Assembly: GCA_004322045.1 (NCBI GenBank)
Contig: SCRN01000042.1
Location: forward strand, 1-64,000
From: Paraburkholderia sp.
GTDB taxonomy: Bacteria; Pseudomonadota; Gammaproteobacteria; Burkholderiales; Burkholderiaceae
Reading direction: 5' to 3'
DNA: 64,000 nucleotides
The position numbers and the translations under genes are program-made. Positions 29,537 to 37,923 of the stretch are shown here, piece after piece; the first letter of the stretch is position 1, and every line of letters begins with the position of its first letter. The notes under the pieces are model-generated. The model had not been told where the DNA came from, did no database searches, and was given only the letters and a program-made list of their open reading frames with translations.

Positions 29537-30505
29537 GTGTCTCATCTCGTCACTCATCGTTCCGATAGCGCCGGCAATCCGGGGCCGGGCGATGGCGCTT
29601 CCCCGGCGCCGCGCGCGAGCCGTCAGGCCGGACGCGGACGGCGCCGCGCGTCGCCGACCGCGCGCCAGCAGCGCCGCGCGGCATGTCTGTTTCTCGCGCC
29701 GGCCTGCGTAATGGTGGCCATCTACGTCATCTGGCCCGTGATCTCGACCATTCGCCTCAGTTTCTACAATTGGGACGGCATGACCGATGCGACGTTCGTG
29801 GGGCTCGCCAATTACATCGAGCTCTTCCATGCCGCGACCTTCTACACCGCGTTGAAAAACAACGTCATTTGGCTCGCGCTGTTTTTGCTTGCGCCGCCGA
29901 TGGGGCTTGCGATCGCGCTGTATCTGAATCAGGCCGTGGCCGGCATCCGCATCGTCAAATCGCTGTTCTTTGCACCGTTCGTGCTGTCGGGCGTCGTGGT
30001 CGGCCTGATCTTCTCCTGGTTTTACGACCCTACGTTCGGACTGCTTGCGCTGATCGTCGGGCACGGCATTCCCGTTCTAGGGGATCCTCGATATGCGACG
30101 CCGGGCATCATTCTCGCCGCGCTGTGGCCGCAAACGGCGTACTGCATGATTCTTTACCTCACCGGCTTGACGACGCTCAACAGCGAGCAAATCGAAGCGG
30201 CGCGCATGGAAGGCGCAAAAGGATGGTCGTTGCTGTGGCACGTCATCCTCCCGCAATTGAGGCCGACGACGTTCATGGCGATCGTCGTCACTGTCATCGG
30301 GGCATTGCGCAGCTTCGACTTGATTTCGGTCATGACAGGGGGCGGCCCGTTCGAAAGCTCGACCGTGCTCGCGTATTACATGTATGACCAGGCGATCAAG
30401 TACTACCGGCTCGGCTACTCCGCCGCGATCGCTGTCGTGTTGTTCGCGATCATGCTGCTGTATATCGTCTATCACTTGCGCCGATTGCTCAGGAACGAAC
30501 GCTAA
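29537..30505 (+). CDS. Sugar ABC transporter permease, MalF/UgpA type
   Basis: A 322-residue inner-membrane permease with six predicted membrane segments and the cytoplasmic EAA loop EAARMEGAKGWSLLWHVILP, which docks on the ATPase. A basic Arg/Ala-rich tail of about 50 residues precedes the first segment. The start is a GTG at 29537 with a perfect AGGAGG seven bases upstream. It is followed after 12 bases by the second permease. Confidence 0.93.
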   Translation: MSHLVTHRSDSAGNPGPGDGASPAPRASRQAGRGRRRASPTARQQRRAACLFLAPACVMVAIYVIWPVISTIRLSFYNWDGMTDATFVGLANYIELFHAATFYTALKNNVIWLALFLLAPPMGLAIALYLNQAVAGIRIVKSLFFAPFVLSGVVVGLIFSWFYDPTFGLLALIVGHGIPVLGDPRYATPGIILAALWPQTAYCMILYLTGLTTLNSEQIEAARMEGAKGWSLLWHVILPQLRPTTFMAIVVTVIGALRSFDLISVMTGGGPFESSTVLAYYMYDQAIKYYRLGYSAAIAVVLFAIMLLYIVYHLRRLLRNER

Positions 30506-30517
30506 GGAGTACTGATT

Positions 30518-31369
30518 ATGTTTCCCATGCCGGTCGAGAAATGGAAGCCCGTATCGCGCCGCGCCTATCAATTGTCGCTGCCGGTCGCGCTCGTGATTTG
30601 GCTGCTGCCGATGATTGCGGTAATGGTGACTTCGATAAGGTCCACGGAAGAACTCAGCGAAGGCAACTATTGGGGGTGGCCGAAGCACTTCTCGCTCATC
30701 GAGAACTATCGGGAAGCGCTCACGACATCGCCGATGCTGCACTACTTCTGGAACAGCGTGCAAATCACGCTGCCAGCGGTGGCCGGCGCCATCGCACTGG
30801 CGGCGCTGGCGGGCTTTGCGCTTGCAGTCTATCGGTTCCCCGGAAACTCCGCGCTGTTCGCAACGTTCGTTGCGGGAAACTTCGTACCGATCCAAGTGCT
30901 GATGATCCCGGTGCGCGACCTGTCATTGCACCTCGGGTTGTACAACTCGGTTAGCGGCTTGATCCTGTTTCACCTCTCGTTTCAAACCGGCTTTTGCGCG
31001 CTGTTTCTACGCAACTTCATCAAACAGTTGCCGTTCGAGCTTATCGAAGCGGCGCGGATCGAAGGCGCGAACGAATGGACCGTGTTCTTTCGGATCGTGC
31101 TGCCGCTGATTCGACCGGCGTTGGCAGCGCTCGGCATTCTCGTCTTCACTTTCGTGTGGAACGACTATTTTTGGGCGCTGTGCCTCACGCAAGGCGACGA
31201 TGCCGCGCCCATCACGGTAGGCGTGGCCGCGCTCAAGGGCCAATGGACGACCGCCTGGAACCTCGTTTCGGCCGGATCGATTCTTGCCGCGTTGCCCTCG
31301 GTTGCAATGTTCTTCGCCATGCAAAAGCATTTCGTGGCGGGGCTCACGTTTGGGGCGACGAAGGGATGA
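30518..31369 (+). CDS. Sugar ABC transporter permease, MalG/UgpE type
   Basis: A 283-residue inner-membrane permease that pairs with the preceding one. The EAA loop is EAARIEGANEWTVFFRIVLP, and the protein ends in a short cytoplasmic tail FVAGLTFGATKG, typical of this subfamily. AAGGAG precedes the ATG. It is the last gene of locus 1 and is followed by a strong hairpin. Confidence 0.93.
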   Translation: MFPMPVEKWKPVSRRAYQLSLPVALVIWLLPMIAVMVTSIRSTEELSEGNYWGWPKHFSLIENYREALTTSPMLHYFWNSVQITLPAVAGAIALAALAGFALAVYRFPGNSALFATFVAGNFVPIQVLMIPVRDLSLHLGLYNSVSGLILFHLSFQTGFCALFLRNFIKQLPFELIEAARIEGANEWTVFFRIVLPLIRPALAALGILVFTFVWNDYFWALCLTQGDDAAPITVGVAALKGQWTTAWNLVSAGSILAALPSVAMFFAMQKHFVAGLTFGATKG

Positions 31370-31381
31370 ACCCGTCGTGCG

Positions 31382-31416
31382 GGCCTGACGCCTTCGGAGC
31401 AACGAGGCGTCAGGCC
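31382..31416 (+). terminator. Terminator-like hairpin at the end of locus 1
   Basis: A 12-bp perfect stem GGCCTGACGCCT / AGGCGTCAGGCC with an 11-base loop lies 13 bases after the last permease gene. There is no T-tract, so it may protect the 3' end rather than terminate alone. Confidence 0.55.
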
Positions 31417-31547
31417 TAAACGCTTCCATGGCGTAACTCGGGTTTCTAACCATTCACTGCCAGTGAATGATCTTCTTCCGGCGCACGCATTATCATCTTC
31501 CAGTGAAATCCGTATCCTGATGCAACTGCATTCAGGAAGGGATAAGA

Positions 31548-32165
31548 ATGAAGATCGATGCCATGCTCGCACTGATCGAGCAACGTGTTTCGGCCAACCG
31601 ATTCGACGCATCGCACGTATTGCCGGATACGGTAATCGGCGAACTCGTGCATCTCGCGACGCGTGCGCCAACCGCGTATCACTTGCAGAACTGGCGGTTC
31701 GTGGCGGTCAAGACGCCCGAAGCGAAAGCCACGCTACGCGCGCTTGCTTATGATCAAGCGAAGGTATCCGATGCCGCGGTCACCTTCATCGTCTGCGGGC
31801 AACTGCCGGATGCGCTGCGTATCCATGAAAGGCTGAGTCCTTTCGTCGAAAGCGGCCATATGACGGCGCAGACATCGTCGAGTTGGCAAGATGGTGCTCG
31901 AGCGAAATACGCGAACCCTCGGGATGCACGCGACGAAGCCGTGCGTTCGGCGAGCCTCGGCGCGGCTACGCTCATCTATGCTGCCGAAGCGATGGGCTTC
32001 GTCTCGGGACCCATGGGGGGATTCGACGCCGAGGGCGTGGCGCGCGCGTTTGCACTTGGCGCCGACGAAGTGCCCGTCATGCTCGTTTGTGTAGGTCGCG
32101 CCGCGCCGGGCAACTGGCCGCAAAAGCCGCGTCGCCCGCTCTCGGAAGTACTGGTCGTCGCATGA
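31548..32165 (+). CDS. Nitroreductase-family protein
   Basis: A 205-residue FMN-binding nitroreductase fold protein. The FMN-phosphate-contacting region is LATRAPTAYHLQNWRFVAVK, and the C-terminal PRRPLSEVLVV matches the family. Substrates of this family vary widely (quinones, nitro compounds, chromate), so none is named. Its stop overlaps the start of the following transporter gene by four bases, so the two are translationally coupled. Confidence 0.88.
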   Translation: MKIDAMLALIEQRVSANRFDASHVLPDTVIGELVHLATRAPTAYHLQNWRFVAVKTPEAKATLRALAYDQAKVSDAAVTFIVCGQLPDALRIHERLSPFVESGHMTAQTSSSWQDGARAKYANPRDARDEAVRSASLGAATLIYAAEAMGFVSGPMGGFDAEGVARAFALGADEVPVMLVCVGRAAPGNWPQKPRRPLSEVLVVA

Positions 32166-33010
32166 AAACCACCGGCCAGGATGTGCTGCTCACGGCAATC
32201 GCCCCTATGGTGTGGGGCAGCACCTATATCGTCACGACTCAGTTTCTGCCGAATTTTGCACCGATGACGGTCGCGCTGCTGCGTGCGTTGCCCGCCGGCT
32301 TGCTGCTGCTACTGATCGTGCGTCAACTGCCGCGGGGCATCTGGTGGTGGCGCGTCTTCGTTCTTGGCGCGCTCAATATCTCGATCTTTCTGAGCATGCT
32401 GTTCGTCGCCGCCTACCGGCTTCCAGGGGGGGGGGCGGGCACGGTTGCGGCAGTGCAACCGTTATTTGCCGTTTTCTTGGCGAGGCTATTGCTTTCGAGC
32501 CCTATTCGCCCTCTGTCCATCGTTGCCGCGTTGCTTGGCATCGGAGGCGTCGCGTTGCTCGTGTTGACCCCGCGCGCCGCGCTCGATTCGATCGGGATCG
32601 TCGCCGGCCTTGCGGGCGCGGCGTCCATGGCCTTCGGCAATATCCTCACCCGCAAGTGGCAGCCGCCTGTATCGTTGCTCACCTTCACGGCATGGCAACT
32701 GACCGCCGGGGGCATATTGCTGGTACCGGTCGTTTTGGCGTTTGCTCCGACACTGCCCGCGCCAACGGCAATCAATCTCGCGGCGCTCGCATGGCTCGGG
32801 TTGATCGGGGCGGCACTCACGTATGTGATCTGGTTTCGTGGCATCGCTCGACTCGACGCCACGGTGGTGTCGCCGCTGCTGTTCATCAGCCCGTTGACGG
32901 CGGTCACACTAGGTTGGACCTTCCTCGATCAAACGCTTAGTTCCATTCAAATTGCCGGTGTAGGATTCGTGATCGGAAGCATCTGGCTGAGCCAACGGCC
33001 CGCTCGCTAA
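32162..33010 (+). CDS. DMT-superfamily (EamA) transporter
   Basis: A 282-residue membrane protein with ten predicted segments as two EamA repeats. It begins MKTTGQDVLLTAIAPMVWGS. EamA members mostly export metabolites; this one may export a product of the coupled nitroreductase, by context only. The start overlaps the nitroreductase stop (ATGA). A run of ten consecutive G (32426-32435) within the gene encodes Gly residues in AYRLPGGGAG; the frame is open at this length, but a change of one G would shift it. Confidence 0.88.
   Translation: MKTTGQDVLLTAIAPMVWGSTYIVTTQFLPNFAPMTVALLRALPAGLLLLLIVRQLPRGIWWWRVFVLGALNISIFLSMLFVAAYRLPGGGAGTVAAVQPLFAVFLARLLLSSPIRPLSIVAALLGIGGVALLVLTPRAALDSIGIVAGLAGAASMAFGNILTRKWQPPVSLLTFTAWQLTAGGILLVPVVLAFAPTLPAPTAINLAALAWLGLIGAALTYVIWFRGIARLDATVVSPLLFISPLTAVTLGWTFLDQTLSSIQIAGVGFVIGSIWLSQRPAR
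32426..32435 (+). repeat. Ten-G homopolymer inside the EamA transporter gene
   Basis: The codons GGG GGG GGG plus one G of GCG form an unbroken G10 tract around residue 90. Such tracts are prone to slippage in replication and to error in sequencing. Confidence 0.8.
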
Positions 33011-33067
33011 GGCCACGTGCCGCCGGTACCCGCCATCCTTCGTTCACCCTACCGAGAGACATCCGCC

Positions 33068-33868
33068 ATGCGATTCGTGCGTCTTGCTGTTGCGTTGCTC
33101 ACTGTTCTCGCTTCTACGTCGGCCCTTGCGAAAATGGTCGCCCAACCCGTTAGCTGGACGTTGGGCGGCACGACTTTCAAAAGCTTCCTCGTTTATGACG
33201 ATGCAACCCAAGTCAAGCGCCCAGGGCTTGTCATGGTGCCGAACTGGTCCGGCATCACCGATATCGCCATTGCAAAAGCAAAAAGAATCGCAGGCAAGGA
33301 CTATGTCATTTTGCTGACGGATATGTACGGGGAAAGTGTGAGGCCGAAAAACGACGCGCAAGCGAAGGAGGCTGTCGCGCCGCTTTATCAAGACCGCAAT
33401 CTGATGCGCGCACGCGTCGACAAAGCTTTCGATCAACTTAAGGCTGAAGCCACGCATGCGCCGATCGATCTGTCGCGCCTCGCGGCCATCGGGTTTTGCT
33501 TCGGAGGTGCAGTGGTGCTCGACCTTGCGCGCAGTGGCGCCGACGCCAAAGCCGTCGTTGCATTCCATGGCGATTTGAGTACGGACGACCCATCGCTCGC
33601 TTCGCATATCAAGGCGCGCGTGCTGGCGATCAACGGATCCGATGATGCCTTCACTATGCCCGACGTGCCGAAGTTCACCGAGCAGATGAAGCAGAGTCCG
33701 GCTGATTGGCAGTTCGTCGAAATCGGGCACGTCGTGCATTGCTTCACGGAGACGGAAGCGACCGCCAAGACGGGGAATTGCCGGTACGACGAGAAAGCGG
33801 CCGCGCGCTCGTATCGGATGATGCGGGATTGGTTGACGGAGAGCTTTGGGAACGAGGCGAAGCAATAG
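33068..33868 (+). CDS. Secreted dienelactone hydrolase-family protein
   Basis: A 266-residue alpha/beta hydrolase with a signal peptide (MRFVRLAVALLTVLAST to SALA). The nucleophile is Cys144 in the elbow IGFCFGGAVV, the family signature, and the catalytic His lies in EIGHVVHCFTE. Classical dienelactone hydrolases open chlorocatechol lactones in the cytoplasm; this exported form has no known substrate. The ATG at 33068 is chosen because it gives the signal peptide. It converges on the flavoprotein gene at 33884. Confidence 0.85.
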   Translation: MRFVRLAVALLTVLASTSALAKMVAQPVSWTLGGTTFKSFLVYDDATQVKRPGLVMVPNWSGITDIAIAKAKRIAGKDYVILLTDMYGESVRPKNDAQAKEAVAPLYQDRNLMRARVDKAFDQLKAEATHAPIDLSRLAAIGFCFGGAVVLDLARSGADAKAVVAFHGDLSTDDPSLASHIKARVLAINGSDDAFTMPDVPKFTEQMKQSPADWQFVEIGHVVHCFTETEATAKTGNCRYDEKAAARSYRMMRDWLTESFGNEAKQ

Positions 33869-33883
33869 GCATCGAATCGTCTT

Positions 33884-35116
33884 TCAAAACCGCTCGACGC
33901 GGAACGGCGTAGGGTCCACCACCGGCCGCTCGCCTGTCATCATTTCCGCGATCAACCGCCCCGTCACGGGCCCGAGCGTCAGCCCATGATGCGCGTGACC
34001 GAACGCGAACCACAAGCCCTTTTCTTTCGTGGCCGGACCGATGATCGGCATCATGTCGGGCGTGCATGGACGGCAGCCGAGCCACGGGTCATCATCTACC
34101 CGGTCACCCAGCGGAAAGACCCCGCGCGCAATCGGTTCGACCGCATCGAGTTGCACGGGCGTCTTGCGTGAATCGCGACGACCGAATTCAGCCCCTGTCG
34201 TCAATCGAATACCGCGCGTCATCGGCGCAATCAAATAGCCGATCTCGGCATCGAGCACGGGCCGATTCAGCCGCGCGCCATTTCGTGCCGCGTAGTGCAT
34301 GTGATAGCCGCGCTTCACGGCCAGCGGAAGCGAATAGCCGAACTTATGCGCCAGCTCTTTCGACCACGGCCCCAACGCGACGACGACGGACGCCGCCTCG
34401 ACTTGCCCGCGCTCCGTCATGACGCGCCACGATCGCTCGAGCGTATTTGCATCGCCGATCAACACTGTGCCGCCGCTTCGCTCGAACAGCTTCACGTAAG
34501 CAGTGACGAGCCGGCCCGGATCGCTCACCGAATCCGACGACGGGTAACGCACCCCGCCGATCAGCACCGAACTCAACGCCGGTTCGGCCGCTTGCAGCGC
34601 GGACCGATCGAGCGCTTCGTATTCCACACCGTACTCGGCATGCCAACGCTGCGCCTCCGCCAGCGTTTTATGCATGACGCGTTCGGTGCGAAACGCCTTG
34701 ATCCAGCCGCCATTGCGCACCAGCGATTGCGCGCCCGCCGCATCGATCAACGCACGATGCTCTGTGACGCAGTGCTCGATCAGCGTCGAATAGGCGCGTG
34801 CGATCTCCGCATGCCGATCGGCGCGCGAGTGGTACCAATACCGATAGAGAAACGGTAACAGAGCCGGCACCGCCGAAGGATGGTAGCGAACGTCCGTCGC
34901 ACGGTTGCCGGCGTAATGCACGAGCGAGCCCAGGTCGCGCGGAAATGCGTAGGGATAGACGCCTTCGCGCTGGATCAGTCCGGCGTTCCCAAACGACGTC
35001 TCGTGGCCCGGCGCGCGACGGTCGACGAGCGCCACCGATAGATTGCGGCGTTGCAACTGCAACGCCACCGAGACGCCGACGATGCCGCCGCCGAGCACGA
35101 CGATATCGAACTTCAT
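33884..35116 (-). CDS. D-amino-acid dehydrogenase-like FAD oxidoreductase (DAO family)
   Basis: A 410-residue flavoprotein of the DadA type. The FAD fold is at the start (FDIVVLGGGIVGVSVALQLQ), followed by GHETSFGNAGLIQREGVYPY, and the C-terminal FAD region is PIIGPATKEKGLWFAFGHAHHG. It probably oxidises a D-amino acid or imino acid and feeds electrons to the respiratory chain. No racemase or transporter partner is adjacent, so the substrate is open. Confidence 0.85.
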   Translation of the reverse strand: MKFDIVVLGGGIVGVSVALQLQRRNLSVALVDRRAPGHETSFGNAGLIQREGVYPYAFPRDLGSLVHYAGNRATDVRYHPSAVPALLPFLYRYWYHSRADRHAEIARAYSTLIEHCVTEHRALIDAAGAQSLVRNGGWIKAFRTERVMHKTLAEAQRWHAEYGVEYEALDRSALQAAEPALSSVLIGGVRYPSSDSVSDPGRLVTAYVKLFERSGGTVLIGDANTLERSWRVMTERGQVEAASVVVALGPWSKELAHKFGYSLPLAVKRGYHMHYAARNGARLNRPVLDAEIGYLIAPMTRGIRLTTGAEFGRRDSRKTPVQLDAVEPIARGVFPLGDRVDDDPWLGCRPCTPDMMPIIGPATKEKGLWFAFGHAHHGLTLGPVTGRLIAEMMTGERPVVDPTPFRVERF

Positions 35117-35337
35117 TGCTTGGCCTCGGCCCTACGTGCGCAATGCCCGCCACCGATAGTAGTTCTCCTGCTTTGAAGTGGGAGAGAGGCCACAGCGCAG
35201 CTCCTTGAAGGAAGACAATGACGATACTACGAGTCCGGGATGTTTGCCCACAGTCTGACGGGCAGGCGCGGGGGGCGACCTGCCGCGTCCAGCCTTTTTC
35301 GGATGCGCGCTCGAAGCCCGCAAAAGGGGTGTGGGCA

Positions 35338-35368
35338 TTGACGGTGCAAGCAATTAAAGATGTATAGT
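35338..35368 (+). promoter_or_regulatory. Promoter of the hemerythrin gene, overlapped by the operator
   Basis: TTGACG (35338-35343) and TATAGT (35363-35368) are separated by 19 bases, about 60 bases upstream of the hemerythrin gene start. The -10 lies inside the first arm and loop of the large palindrome, so a bound repressor would block it. Confidence 0.5.
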
Positions 35369-35388
35369 TCATACATCTTTAATTGCTT
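35348..35388. promoter_or_regulatory. Perfect 18-bp inverted repeat containing an NsrR-type site
   Basis: The arms AAGCAATTAAAGATGTAT and ATACATCTTTAATTGCTT are perfect complements around the 5-base loop AGTTC. The inner part gives half-sites AAGATGTAT and ATACATCTT, which match the known NsrR consensus (AAGATGYATTT, one base, then the reverse complement) in sequence and in 11-1-11 spacing. NsrR is the iron-sulfur nitric-oxide sensor that represses hemerythrin-like repair genes such as ytfE/dnrN. The site lies 40 bases before such a gene. Confidence 0.75.
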
Positions 35389-35427
35389 CACAACCCAGCG
35401 CACCTACCACGGACACATAAAAGAACC

Positions 35428-35811
35428 ATGTCACTTACAGCAATTCTCAAGAGCGAACACCAAGAAATCTTCCGTCTCCTCGAAGCCTGCAGAAACATCG
35501 GCATGACCGAAGAGGGCCGAAAAAAGCTGAAGGAGGTGAAAGGCTTGGTCATGGCCCATCTTGCTCGTGAAGACCACAGCCTCTATCCGCAAATGCAGAA
35601 ACACGCGGTGACCCAGGAACTCGCCTCCAACTATGCATCGGAGATGAAAGGGATCTCGCATGAGGTACTCGCATTTTTCGATTCGCTCGAGCGAGGAAAG
35701 GCGGGTTTGGATTTCGCGCGCCAAATGGGCGCGACTATCACCCACTTGCGTCAACGCATGACGCGTGAAGAGATTCGCTTGTACCCGGCGTTCGATCAAC
35801 ATTGCGCTTGA
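35428..35811 (+). CDS. Hemerythrin-like protein (possible nitric-oxide stress protein)
   Basis: A 127-residue four-helix protein with a likely di-iron site. Candidate ligands are His11, His44, Glu48, His78, His106 and Glu114 or Glu115, in the patterns KSEHQEIF, VMAHLAREDHSLYP and THLRQRMTREEIRLYP. It lacks the N-terminal ScdA domain of full YtfE/RIC proteins. The ATG at 35428 is preceded by AAAAGAACC. The NsrR-type palindrome over its promoter suggests a role in binding NO or oxygen, or in iron-sulfur repair under nitrosative stress. It converges on the CoA-transferase gene. Confidence 0.85.
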   Translation: MSLTAILKSEHQEIFRLLEACRNIGMTEEGRKKLKEVKGLVMAHLAREDHSLYPQMQKHAVTQELASNYASEMKGISHEVLAFFDSLERGKAGLDFARQMGATITHLRQRMTREEIRLYPAFDQHCA

Positions 35812-35854
35812 TCTTGCGCGGGCCGCGCGCGGCTCATCGCCGCGCGGGAGGCAC

Positions 35855-35898
35855 AGCGGGGGCATTCGGGGCGTGCCGGGACCCCGTATGCCCCCGCT
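35855..35898. terminator. Hairpin between convergent genes
   Basis: The arms AGCGGGGGCAT and ATGCCCCCGCT are perfect complements, with further inner pairing (CGGGG/CCCCG). It lies just after the hemerythrin gene and at the end of the CoA-transferase gene. There is no T-tract on either side. Confidence 0.45.
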
Positions 35899-35901
35899 TC
35901 A

Positions 35902-37416
35902 TCAAGGCTTCATCGAGCCGGTGCGCACGAAGCGCTCATGCCAGCTCAGCGCCTCGGCAAGCAGATGCGGCGTCCGTTTGCCGAAGCTTTCACGGCATGC
36001 GCGCGCGAAGTAATCCTCGAGCATCGGCCGGAAATCCGGGTGCGCACAGTTGGCAATGATTTTGCGCGCCCGCTGTTTCGGGGATAAACCGCGAACGTCC
36101 GCAATGCCCTGCTCGGTCACGACCACGGCCACGTCGTGCTCGGTATGATCGACGTGGCTCGCCATCGGCACGATCCGTGAAATGGCGCCGCCCTTGGCCG
36201 TGCTTGCCGATAGGAAGCACGAGAGATAGCCGTTGCGGGCAAAGTCCCCCGAACCACCGATGCCGTTTTGAATCTTCGTGCCCATCACGTGCGTCGAATT
36301 CACGTTGCCATAGATATCGGCCTCGATCATTCCGTTCATCGCAATGCAACCCAAGCGACGCACCAGTTCCGGGTGATTGCTGATCTCTTGCGGGCGCAGC
36401 ACGATCTTCTCGCGCAGCATGTCGATCTCGTCCGCGAAACGCTTGACCGCCGCGGGGCTTAGCGAGAGCGCCGTTGCGGACGCGAAACTCAATGTGCCGT
36501 CGGCGAGCAGATCTAGCATGCCGTCTTGGATGACTTCCGTGAACGCCGTCAGATTCGAGAAGCCTGCCGAACTCAATTCCGCGAGCACCGCATTGGTGAT
36601 GTTGCCGACGCCCGATTGCAGCGGCAGCAGATTCGCCGGCAAGCGCCCGCGAGCGACTTCATGGCGCAAGAAATCGAGCAGATGCCCGGCAATTTGCTTG
36701 GACGTCGCATCGGGGGCGGAAAAGGCGTTGCTACGATCGGGCGCGTCGGTTTCGACGATGGCGATGATCTTGTCGGCCGAACAACGCAAATACGGCTCGC
36801 CGATGCGGTCGCTGCTCTTCGTGAGCGGAATCGGCTTACGATCCGGCGGCAGCGCCGTGCCGTAGTAGATGTCATGCATGCCTTCGAGGCCCGCCGGCTG
36901 GCGCGAATTGACTTCGAGGATCACTTTCTTCGCCTGCTCGAGCCACGTCTTGTTGTTGCCCACCGAGGCGGAAGGAATCAACAGGCCGTCCTCGCGAATG
37001 CCGGCGACTTCGACGATCGCCACATCGATCTCTCCGAACAAACCGAACCATGCATATTGCGCCACGTGGCTCAGGTGAATGTCCTGGTAGTCGAGTTCTC
37101 CTGCATTGATCCGGTCACGCAAAGTCGGATCGGACTGATACGGCAGACGCATCGAAATGCCGTCGGCGCGGGCAAGCGCCCCGTCGAGTTCGGGAGCGGT
37201 CGAGGCGCCCGTCAGCACGTTGATGCGGAAATCTTCGCCGCGGCCGTGCGCGTCTTGGATCTGGCGAGCCAAGGCGCTAGGCACCGCTTTGGGATAGCCC
37301 GAACCGGTGAAGCCGCTCATTGCAACGGTCATGTTGTGGCGAATCTGCGCAGCGGCTTCGTCTGGAGTGCGGACGAGTGCGCGCAACGCGGGAGCGAGGA
37401 TGCGTGAAGTGGACAT
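35902..37416 (-). CDS. Acetyl-CoA hydrolase/succinyl-CoA:acetate CoA-transferase family protein
   Basis: A 504-residue class I CoA-transferase of the Cat1/ScpC/AarC type. Family features are AMSGFTGSGYPKAVPSALA near the start, PLQSGVGNITNAVLAEL in the middle and the C-terminal GGSGDFARNGYLSCFLSAST and VVVTEQGIADVRGLSPKQRA. It moves CoA between acetate and an acyl-CoA such as succinyl- or propionyl-CoA. The ATG at 37416 (MSTSRILAPALRALV) is chosen over a longer low-complexity extension. It is a single gene; nothing adjacent narrows the substrate. Confidence 0.9.
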   Translation of the reverse strand: MSTSRILAPALRALVRTPDEAAAQIRHNMTVAMSGFTGSGYPKAVPSALARQIQDAHGRGEDFRINVLTGASTAPELDGALARADGISMRLPYQSDPTLRDRINAGELDYQDIHLSHVAQYAWFGLFGEIDVAIVEVAGIREDGLLIPSASVGNNKTWLEQAKKVILEVNSRQPAGLEGMHDIYYGTALPPDRKPIPLTKSSDRIGEPYLRCSADKIIAIVETDAPDRSNAFSAPDATSKQIAGHLLDFLRHEVARGRLPANLLPLQSGVGNITNAVLAELSSAGFSNLTAFTEVIQDGMLDLLADGTLSFASATALSLSPAAVKRFADEIDMLREKIVLRPQEISNHPELVRRLGCIAMNGMIEADIYGNVNSTHVMGTKIQNGIGGSGDFARNGYLSCFLSASTAKGGAISRIVPMASHVDHTEHDVAVVVTEQGIADVRGLSPKQRARKIIANCAHPDFRPMLEDYFARACRESFGKRTPHLLAEALSWHERFVRTGSMKP

Positions 37417-37923
37417 GGCGGAAGGTCGAACGAAATGGGTAGACGGCGAAGGCAATGAACGAAGCCGTGCGGGCGGCGCAACATCGTGGCGACTTAGCGG
37501 CGCTTGGCGCCGGTGCATGTCCCCGATTATCGCAGTCGTCGCACGCGCGCAGTGCTCACTCGATGCAAAAGTGAATCTCAGAACGGGAGACAACGCCCTA
37601 TCGAATTGGGTGATCGGTCCAATTTGCTGCGTCCTGCGCCGAACAGCGCGTGCGGCCGCATAGATCAGCGCGCTATGCTACCGGTCCGCGCCCAAAAAAC
37701 GCTGCGACAAAATGTAATAGCCGCCCGTCAGGATGTCCGGCGCAATCGCGGTCAAAACATGACGGCGCAAGCCGTTAGCGACTGCGCTCGTTGACAGCGG
37801 GTGACCAAGCGGGATCGATGCACGCATGCAAGCGTTGCGCGACGGCAACGGCGCGCGGCAAGCGAGAGCAGAAGATAGTGGCGGAGGCTACGGCCGATAT
37901 GTTTCTTTCGCACTATGCGGCGG
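37417..37923. other. 507-bp intergenic region with a possible transporter-gene relic
   Basis: No intact gene, RNA or repeat is evident. On the minus strand 37678-37761 reads as about 27 codons ending at TAG, with VLTAIAP followed by GGYYILSQRFLGADR. This resembles the first membrane segment of EamA transporters and may be a decayed fragment. The rest shows nothing I can support. Confidence 0.4.
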
